NCBI GenBank assembly: GCA_036501535.1
Contig: DASYAE010000020.1
Coordinates: forward strand, 1 to 25,260
Length of the DNA stretch: 25,260 nt
Reading direction: 5' to 3'
Source: DASYAE01 sp036501535
GTDB taxonomy: Bacteria; Actinomycetota; Actinomycetes; Streptomycetales; Catenulisporaceae
A program made the position numbers and the translations under genes. Shown piece after piece: positions 7,835-13,877 of this stretch (the first letter of the stretch is position 1; each line of letters opens with the position of its first letter). Below the pieces are notes generated by a model. It saw only the letters and a program-made list of their open reading frames with translations, was not told the DNA's origin and ran no database searches.

Positions 7835-9850
7835 TTAACTCGCGGTGCAGGTGAGCCCGGTCAGGGAGCCGGGCGCGGAGCCCGAGCCGAGCAGGCCGAA
7901 GGTCGTCGACCCGGCGGGTTGCAGGGCGCCGTTGTAGCTCATGCTCGCGGCACTGACCGCGGCTCCGGACTGCGTCTCACTCGCGTTCCAGATCTGCGTG
8001 ATCGTCTGGCTGCCCGGCCAGGAGTAGGCGACCTTCCACGCGTGGATCGCGGACGTGCCGTTGTCCGTCACGGTGAAGCCCATCTGGAAGCCGCCGGGCC
8101 AGGAGCTGACCACCGACCACGAGGCCGAGCACGACGTCCCGGGGTTGGTCGGGCTCGCGGATGCGGAGGCCGAGGCCGAGGGCGAGGGCGAGCTGCTCGG
8201 GCTCGAACTCGGGCTGGCCGATGCGGACGCCGATGCCGACGCGGAAGCGCTCGGCGAGGCCGAGGTGGGCGACGCGCTCGGGCTCGCGCTGGTGCTCGAC
8301 GAGCCCTGCGAGAGCGTCATCACGGTCACCGAGTACGGCGAGATCGTCTGCGAGACGGCGGTGCCGCTCGCGCCGGTCGTGATCGAGGATCCGGGCTCTG
8401 CGAGCGTGGACACCGTCGGTGCGGCGGTGCCCGGCGTGAATCCGGAATAGCTCAGGCTGACCGTGTAGCTGTTGCTCGGGTCTTCGTCGAGCAGCATCAC
8501 CCGCACGGACCCGTTGGAAGCCTTGACGGCGTACGCCTGGACGAGGGACTGGCTGGAGGAGGCAGATATCAGCGTGTCGCCCGGATGCATGAACTGGCCG
8601 AGCAGCTGGAGACCGTAGTACGACGGGAACGGTGTCTCGGCTGCGGGCTCGCAGACCCGGGAGCCGCTGATCGTGCCGCAGCTCGCGTCGGACAGCACGC
8701 CGTAGTCGCCGTAGTCGGCCGTCCCGTAGAGCGACGAGCTGGTGTTGCCGCCGGTCACCATCCCGTTGTGGATCTGCCACCAGTCGACGTTGGACACCCC
8801 GTTGCTGATCCAGCCGAGGTAGTCCTGCTCGAGGTACACGGCGTTGACGCTGCTCAGGATCTGCTTGCCGGGGCTGGAGGAGACCGAGTTCGTCTCGGTG
8901 ATGTCGATCGGGACGTTCGCCTGCCCGGCGTACTGGCTCAGCTCCGAGTGCAGCGTCGAGACCATCGACGGGATCTGCGAGGAGGCGCCAAGCAGGCCCG
9001 AGTCGGTCTCGTTGCCGGGGTTCTGCGGGTACCAGTGCACGTCGGCGAAGCCGATCTGTCCGGCCAGCGCGGTCATCACGGTCTGGTTCCAGGACTCGGG
9101 GCTGCCCGCCGCGGTCACCCCGTCGGGCCAGTTGCCCGGAGCGGTCAGCACGACGCCGACCGAGATGGACGGATCCACGGCCTTCATCGCGGTGATGTAG
9201 GCCGCGACGTTCTGCGCGTAGACGGACGGGCCGCAGTTAGACGGGCTGCTCCCGCTCGCGCAGTGGTCGTCCGGCTCCCAGTCCGCGCCGTAGGTCCCGT
9301 TGCCGTAGACCTCGTTGCCGATCTCCCAGTACTTGATGCCGTAGTTGTGCGTCACGTTCGCGTACTTCACCCAGTCGGCGGCCAGCTGGGGGCCGGTCTC
9401 GGTCGGGCTCTCCGATGCGCCGATCGTGTTGCCGGTCCCGTAGTTCACCGTGACCATGCCCTGCGCGCTGGTCGAGGCGAGCAGGCTCGCGTACTGGTCG
9501 AAGCTGGTCGGCTGGACTGTGCCGGTCTTCTCGTCGGTGTTGTTTTTCCAGTTGTACTGGTCGGACTCCGTGCCGCCCGGGAAGCGGATCATACCGACGC
9601 CGGCGCCGGAGAGCAGCCCCGGCAGGGACGCGTCGGTCAGGTTCGCGTCGTAGGTGGACCCGTTGATGCCGATCGCCGTCGAGGGCACGGTGGCGACGCT
9701 CTGCCCCGCGTTCACGCTCACGGTCGCCGCGACGCCCGCCGCAGCGGGCTGCGCGGCCACGCCGACGACGATCGCGGCGGACGGCGCGACGAGCACGGCG
9801 ACCGCCGCGGATAACGCTCGTCGGCCGCCGAATCTGACTGTTTGCCGCAT
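7835..9850 (-). CDS. Secreted clan-A glycoside hydrolase (GH51-like, arabinofuranosidase-type) with CBM2
   Basis: A 671-residue secreted enzyme. A signal peptide with basic N-region and long Ala/Val core ends near AQPAAAGVAA (about 30-42). A TIM-barrel domain follows to about 400: GMIRFPGGTESDQYNW, then WEIGNEVYG with the likely acid/base at Glu180, DVHWYPQ, and DITETNS with the likely nucleophile at Glu319. The 139-residue Glu spacing and motifs fit clan A and look most like GH51 alpha-L-arabinofuranosidases, but the exact family and substrate are inferred. A C-terminal beta domain leads to an Ala/Ser/Pro linker (about 515-573) and a CBM2 module (about 574-671, bounded by Cys574 and the Cys of LTCTAS) that should bind cellulose or xylan. 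The start is ATG at 9850 with GAAGGGAG six nt upstream. It is divergent from the GH30 gene, which has the same linker-CBM2 layout. Confidence 0.85.
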   Translation of the reverse strand: MRQTVRFGGRRALSAAVAVLVAPSAAIVVGVAAQPAAAGVAATVSVNAGQSVATVPSTAIGINGSTYDANLTDASLPGLLSGAGVGMIRFPGGTESDQYNWKNNTDEKTGTVQPTSFDQYASLLASTSAQGMVTVNYGTGNTIGASESPTETGPQLAADWVKYANVTHNYGIKYWEIGNEVYGNGTYGADWEPDDHCASGSSPSNCGPSVYAQNVAAYITAMKAVDPSISVGVVLTAPGNWPDGVTAAGSPESWNQTVMTALAGQIGFADVHWYPQNPGNETDSGLLGASSQIPSMVSTLHSELSQYAGQANVPIDITETNSVSSSPGKQILSSVNAVYLEQDYLGWISNGVSNVDWWQIHNGMVTGGNTSSSLYGTADYGDYGVLSDASCGTISGSRVCEPAAETPFPSYYGLQLLGQFMHPGDTLISASSSQSLVQAYAVKASNGSVRVMLLDEDPSNSYTVSLSYSGFTPGTAAPTVSTLAEPGSSITTGASGTAVSQTISPYSVTVMTLSQGSSSTSASPSASPTSASPSASASASASASASPSSSPSSSPSPSASASASASPTNPGTSCSASWSVVSSWPGGFQMGFTVTDNGTSAIHAWKVAYSWPGSQTITQIWNASETQSGAAVSAASMSYNGALQPAGSTTFGLLGSGSAPGSLTGLTCTAS
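8130..8306 (-). repeat. Low-complexity Ala/Ser/Pro linker coding repeat
   Basis: The linker of the GH51-like enzyme is built from repeated Ser-Ala, Ser-Pro and Ser-Ser-Pro codons, giving near-tandem DNA repeats. It is a flexible spacer between the catalytic part and the CBM2, likely O-glycosylated in this group, and prone to length variation. Confidence 0.7.
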
Positions 9851-10016
9851 GCGCGGCTCCCTTCATCTTTGCCGCGCCGGAACCAGGCGGGCGGAGACGG
9901 CTCCGTCCCCGCTTCGCGGCGAGCACGACCATCGGTCCGGGCCGCGAACACGTCAACGGCCGGGCGTTCCGCAGGGCTCTGCCGAGCTGCTGATCAGCGT
10001 GGAGCCGCCGCGCGCG

Positions 10017-10029
10017 GTGCAAGTTGCAC
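10017..10029. promoter_or_regulatory. GTGCAA-g-TTGCAC palindrome upstream of the GH51-like gene
   Basis: A perfect 6-1-6 inverted repeat 167 nt upstream of the ATG at 9850. TGCAA/TTGCA arms are common in sugar-responsive repressor sites. No regulator can be assigned. Confidence 0.4.
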
Positions 10030-10180
10030 GCCGGCGGGCCGGAGCCGACCGGCATTTCCGCTTCTGCGGGCCACTGCGCGGCGCCCGCCCGAGTATGCCG
10101 AAATGCGGCGCATGACAGCCGGGATATCTCGCCGCATAATCGCGCCCTGACCACGTACTTCAGCCGACCGAAAAGAATAT

Positions 10181-10206
10181 GGAATTCCGCGGGAATTGCT
10201 TATTCC
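10181..10206. promoter_or_regulatory. Cluster of GGAAT/ATTCC half-sites with perfect inverted repeat
   Basis: AATTCC-GCG-GGAATT (10183-10197) is a perfect 6-3-6 inverted repeat. It sits inside a set of four alternating GGAAT and ATTCC half-sites within 26 bp, in an AT-rich patch between the divergent hydrolase genes. A shared operator for both genes is plausible (inference). Confidence 0.4.
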
Positions 10207-10233
10207 AAACCGCCGTGTAAGTTTCACCATCGC

Positions 10234-10263
10234 TTGACGGCGCGTGTGGCTCGGTGTTAGTTG
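10234..10263 (+). promoter_or_regulatory. Candidate promoter of the GH30 gene
   Basis: TTGACG (10234-10239) and TAGTTG (10258-10263) are 18 nt apart, giving a leader of about 70 nt to the GTG at 10343. The -35 match is good and the -10 match only fair. Confidence 0.4.
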
Positions 10264-10342
10264 TACCTGGCTTAACCGGTTTCTTCGTTCATTTATCAGG
10301 GAACTGCTACTGCGCCGCCGGTGATACGGAGGGAATCTCACT

Positions 10343-12256
10343 GTGCCCACGGAGACGACTGTGCCTACTGACAGGAAACGGGCCGGACGGCGCGTCGGCA
10401 CGGCGCTCGCCGCGAGCCTGAGCGTGCTGGGAGCGGTCGCGGCGATCGCGCTGCTGCCGACCGCCCCGGCCTACGCGGCCGACAGCGCCACGATCAACGG
10501 TGCGACGACCTTCCAGACCATGGCCGGCTTCGGCGCCGCGGAGGCGTTCGGGCAGTCCGACTCGCTCATGAACGCGCCGTCCGCCGAGCAGAAGCAGGCC
10601 CTCGACTTCCTGTACAGCCCCACCGCCGGGGCGGGCCTGACCATCCTGCGCAACGAGATCAGCGCCGACTCCGGCAGCACCATCGAGCCGACCGCGCCGA
10701 GCAGCCCCACCGCGGCGCCGAGCTACGTCTCGCTCGCCTCGATCAGCCAGGACGACGGGCAGCTGTGGCTGGCCCAGACGATCAAGGCCGACTACGGGGT
10801 CAGCGACGTCTTCGCCGACGCCTGGAGCCCGCCGGCGTTCATGAAGACCAACGACTCGGTCGACAACGGCGGCGCCCTGTGCGGCACGCCGAGCGCCACC
10901 TGCTCCAGCGGCGACTGGCGCCAGGCCTACGCCAACTACCTCGTCCAGTACGCCGCGGACTACGCCGCCGCCGGCGTCCCGCTGACCTACATCGGCCCGG
11001 AGAACGAGGCCAACCTGTCCACCAGCTACGACAGCATGCAGCTGAGCCCGTCGCAGACCGCGAACTTCCTGGACGTGCTCGGCCCGGCGGTCGCCGGCTC
11101 GGGCCTGTCCACCAAGGTCGAGTGCTGCGCCACCGAGGGCTGGGACCAGGCGCAGCTCTACGCCGCAGCGATCGAGGCCGACTCGGTCGCCAACGCGGAC
11201 ACGCCGGTGTTCACGAGCCACAACTACACCCAGCAGGCGACCTCGGCGCTCTCCGGCTGGAGCAAGCCGACCTGGGAGACCGAGTGGTTCGGCACCAGCA
11301 ACGCGTTCGACGCCGCGTGGGACGACGGCACCGCGGACTCCGGGTTCACCTGGGCGCAGCGCATCTACCAGGGCCTGACCGAGGCGAACCAGAGCGCTTA
11401 CCTGTACTGGGAGGGCGCCGACACCAACAACGCCAACGGCGGCCTGGTGTGGCTCAACAGCGACGGCACCGCGTCGGCCTCCAGCCGGCTGTGGGCGTTC
11501 GCGAACTACAGCCGCTACATCCACCCGGGCGCGGTGCGCATCGGCGCGACGAGCTCGAACAGCAGCCTGGACATCAGCGCGTACAAGAACACCGACGGCT
11601 CCGTCGCGGTCGTCGCGCTCAACACGGCATCGAGCTCTGACACGCTCGGCTACACGCTGTCGGGCACCGGGATCACCAGCGGCACCGCCACCCCCGTGCT
11701 GAGCAACGCCAGCAGCAACGCCGCCGCACAGGCCGGGATCGCGGTCAGCGGCGGCGCGTTCTCCGCCACGGTCCCGGCCCGCTCCCTGGTCACTTACGTG
11801 ATCACGCCGGGCAGCGGCCCGACCGGCTCGGCGTCCGCGTCGGCGTCGGCGTCGGCATCCCCGACTCATTCCGCGTCGCCGTCGTCGTCCCCGTCCTCCT
11901 CGCCGTCCTCGTCGCCGTCGAGCAGCCCCACGGGCAGCGGCGGCTGCACCGTGCAGTACTCCACCACCTCGCAGTGGACCGGAGGCTTCACCGCCAACGT
12001 CGTGATCGACAACGGCGGCACCGCCGCGATCAATGGATGGACGCTCAAGTTCACCTTCGCGGGCGATCAGAACATAACCACCGCGTGGAACGCCGCCACG
12101 ACGCAGTCCGGCGAGGCGGTGACGGCGACCAACGAGAGCTATAACGCCGCGATCGCGCCGGGAGGCAGTACCAGCTTCGGCTTCCAGGGCACCTGGACCA
12201 GCAGCGACTCCCCACCGACCGCCTTCACCCTCAACGGTGCGAGCTGTACCGCATAG
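10343..12256 (+). CDS. Secreted GH30 xylanase-like glycoside hydrolase with CBM2
   Basis: A 637-residue secreted enzyme. The signal peptide runs through RRVGTALAASLSVLGAVAA to APAYAA (about 15-45). The GH30 barrel starts at TMAGFGAAEAFG. GPENEAN carries the likely acid/base Glu222, and WETEWFG the likely nucleophile Glu314; the 92-residue spacing fits GH30. The side beta domain (NYSRYIHPGAVRIGATSS ... ISAYKNTDGSVAVVALN) is like that of GH30 glucuronoxylanases, so xylan is the favoured substrate, but the subfamily is inferred. A Ser/Pro linker (about 490-534) joins a C-terminal CBM2 (Cys535 to the Cys of GASCTA). The start GTG at 10343 has GGAGGG nine nt upstream; GTG at 10361 with GGAG six nt upstream is an equally credible start. 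The gene ends before a strong hairpin. Confidence 0.9.
   Translation: MPTETTVPTDRKRAGRRVGTALAASLSVLGAVAAIALLPTAPAYAADSATINGATTFQTMAGFGAAEAFGQSDSLMNAPSAEQKQALDFLYSPTAGAGLTILRNEISADSGSTIEPTAPSSPTAAPSYVSLASISQDDGQLWLAQTIKADYGVSDVFADAWSPPAFMKTNDSVDNGGALCGTPSATCSSGDWRQAYANYLVQYAADYAAAGVPLTYIGPENEANLSTSYDSMQLSPSQTANFLDVLGPAVAGSGLSTKVECCATEGWDQAQLYAAAIEADSVANADTPVFTSHNYTQQATSALSGWSKPTWETEWFGTSNAFDAAWDDGTADSGFTWAQRIYQGLTEANQSAYLYWEGADTNNANGGLVWLNSDGTASASSRLWAFANYSRYIHPGAVRIGATSSNSSLDISAYKNTDGSVAVVALNTASSSDTLGYTLSGTGITSGTATPVLSNASSNAAAQAGIAVSGGAFSATVPARSLVTYVITPGSGPTGSASASASASASPTHSASPSSSPSSSPSSSPSSSPTGSGGCTVQYSTTSQWTGGFTANVVIDNGGTAAINGWTLKFTFAGDQNITTAWNAATTQSGEAVTATNESYNAAIAPGGSTSFGFQGTWTSSDSPPTAFTLNGASCTA
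11820..11940 (+). repeat. Low-complexity Ser/Ala/Pro linker coding repeat
   Basis: The GH30 linker is encoded by tandem GCGTCG-like and TCGCCGTCG-like units (Ser-Ala then Ser-Ser-Pro). It connects the catalytic part to the CBM2 and matches in style the linker at 8130-8306. Confidence 0.7.
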
Positions 12257-12315
12257 ACATAAACGCACAACCCGCCGCCCGGGCCGCCCCGGCCCACGGC
12301 GCTTCGCAGCGGCCT

Positions 12316-12356
12316 GACGGCTGCGCCCGGATCCGCGTGGTCCGGGCGCAGCCGTC
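12316..12356. terminator. Perfect 16-bp hairpin, bidirectional terminator
   Basis: Arms 12316-12331 and 12341-12356 are exact reverse complements with a 9-nt loop. It lies between the convergent GH30 and VWA genes, 59 nt past the GH30 stop and 45 nt past the VWA stop, so it can serve both. Confidence 0.85.
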
Positions 12357-12401
12357 CGACGAGTTCATGGGCGGCATCCTCGAGCACGGACGCGCGCAGG
12401 C

Positions 12402-13781
12402 TCACCGAAACCGGTCCCGCCCGGCCGGGGGTCTGTCGTCATCGGCGTCGCCACCGGCATCGTCATCAAGGCCGTAGGACTGGGTCTGCTCGGTCTCCCA
12501 AGCCAGCTGGAACGTGGTCGAGGGCCGGACCTGGTTGCGCGGGCGCGGGCGCACGACGCCCTGTTCGGGGTCGTCGATCCGGGCGATCTGGGAGAGCTTC
12601 TCGAGGACGTCGTCCCGGCCGATCCGGTGCGCCAGCGCCACCGCCTGGCCGATCAGTGCCGTGACATCGCCCTCCTGGCCGTTCCATGCGCGGACCGCCC
12701 GGTTTACGAGGCGCGCGAGGTCCTCCTGGCCGGCGAACACGGCCACGCGCTCGTTGATGACCCCGTACTTGCCCGGGTCGGCGGTCCACCGCACACGCAC
12801 CGTCGCGGACGCGGTCGGCGCTGCGTCCTGGCCGGGCACGTGGATGTCCAGTCCGGCCGCCTTGCCTCCGCCCTCGACCTCGAGCCCCAGGTCGTCCTTC
12901 TCCACGTCGATCTGCAGGTGGTACGAGCGCTTCTCGCCGTTGCCCCATGATCCGAGGGCGAACACGGTCGCGCCCCCGGCCGTGGTGCCGCTCGCGGTCA
13001 GGTCCTCGATGCTCGGCTGCACCTGGGCGAACCGGACGAGCCGTGCGACAGGGTGCTTGCGCACCCTCAGCGCCACGTCCGGCATCCGCTTGCGCGCCGA
13101 GGCCGCCATCACGTCGCGGAAGTCCGCGGCCAGCTGCTCCGGGTCGGCGATCGGCTTCCACGTGCCGAGCAGGGTCTGCGCGACGTGCTTGACCTGGTCG
13201 ATGTTCCAGTCGTCGCCGACGCCCCGGCAGTCGCAGACGAAATGCCCCCGGCACGCCTCCAATGCCTTGTCCAGCGCGGATTCGCCCTCGGTGTTCAGAC
13301 CGTCCGTCAGCATCAGCGCGTGCCGCAGCGGCGGGACGGACCTCGCCGTCAGCAGCCGGTCCGTCAGGTGCAGCCAGGTGCTCATGTGGGTGCCGCCCAG
13401 CACCGAGAGCTTCTCCAGCGCCTTGCGCGCATCCGCGCGGCTGCCCGGGTCCGCGCGCACCAGCTTCTCCCGGTGCGGATACACCATGTGCGCCGTGCTC
13501 TCGCCCGCCACCACGGCGAAATGGGTGCCGTCCGGCAGGACCTCGACGGCGGCGATGGCGGCCTGCGCGGCATGCTGGATCTTCCGGCCGGTCATGGACC
13601 CGGACTGGTCGATCACGATCACCTCGGCCGAGGCCGGGGGCCGGTCGGCGACGCCCCGCCGGTCCGGGCCGGCGGCCTCCGCCGTGCGGACGTCGAGGAT
13701 TGCGTGCACCTCTCGGCTGCCCACGGGCAGCCATTCGTTCTGGTGCACGGTGAGTGTGAAGCCGGGGACGTCGTCCGGCAT
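12402..13781 (-). CDS. von Willebrand factor A (VWA) domain protein, last gene of the pknG operon
   Basis: A 459-residue protein without signal peptide or membrane segment, so probably cytoplasmic. A short beta-rich leader (VPGFTLTVHQNEWLPVGS) precedes a VWA domain with an intact metal-ion-dependent adhesion site: DQSGSM (Asp58, Ser60, Ser62), the Thr of GGTHMST and the Asp of LTDGLNTEG. VWA domains of this type bind a partner acidic residue through the metal. A beta-sandwich-like middle section (about 240-360) and a charged, Asp-rich tail (DDDAGGDADDD) follow. The start is ATG at 13781 with AGGAGG four nt upstream. It lies 91 nt downstream of pknG on the same strand, suggesting co-transcription and a role in the kinase pathway as adaptor, scaffold or substrate (inference). 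Confidence 0.88.
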   Translation of the reverse strand: MPDDVPGFTLTVHQNEWLPVGSREVHAILDVRTAEAAGPDRRGVADRPPASAEVIVIDQSGSMTGRKIQHAAQAAIAAVEVLPDGTHFAVVAGESTAHMVYPHREKLVRADPGSRADARKALEKLSVLGGTHMSTWLHLTDRLLTARSVPPLRHALMLTDGLNTEGESALDKALEACRGHFVCDCRGVGDDWNIDQVKHVAQTLLGTWKPIADPEQLAADFRDVMAASARKRMPDVALRVRKHPVARLVRFAQVQPSIEDLTASGTTAGGATVFALGSWGNGEKRSYHLQIDVEKDDLGLEVEGGGKAAGLDIHVPGQDAAPTASATVRVRWTADPGKYGVINERVAVFAGQEDLARLVNRAVRAWNGQEGDVTALIGQAVALAHRIGRDDVLEKLSQIARIDDPEQGVVRPRPRNQVRPSTTFQLAWETEQTQSYGLDDDAGGDADDDRPPAGRDRFR

Positions 13782-13855
13782 GAGACCTCCTGACGCGGTG
13801 CGAAGCTGTGCGGCGTGAGTGAATCCTCGTTCTGATACGTGTGTATGCGCGGCCT

Positions 13856-13877
13856 GTCGTTCTACCGTCGTTCTACC
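13856..13877 (-). repeat. 11-bp tandem duplication over the pknG stop codon
   Basis: GTCGTTCTACC occurs twice in tandem (13856-13866 and 13867-13877, plus-strand reading). The pknG stop TAG (13875-13873) falls in one copy. It is the same kind of event as at 6347-6368. Confidence 0.85.

Larger units (their letters stand above)
9851..10342. other. Divergent regulatory gap between the two CBM2 hydrolases
   Basis: About 490 nt without a credible gene. The part near 10160-10310 is clearly more AT-rich than the surroundings and carries a GGAAT/ATTCC cluster (10181-10206), a candidate promoter for the GH30 gene (10234-10263) and an AACCGGTT palindrome (10274-10281). The left part holds a 6-1-6 palindrome at 10017-10029 and the Shine-Dalgarno of the GH51-like gene. 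Confidence 0.6.

Noticed and set aside
8130..8306. Tandem repeats resembling a CRISPR or minisatellite
   Set aside because: The repeats are in frame within a hydrolase and encode a Ser/Ala/Pro linker. There are no spacers or uniform repeat units, and the same holds for 11820-11940.
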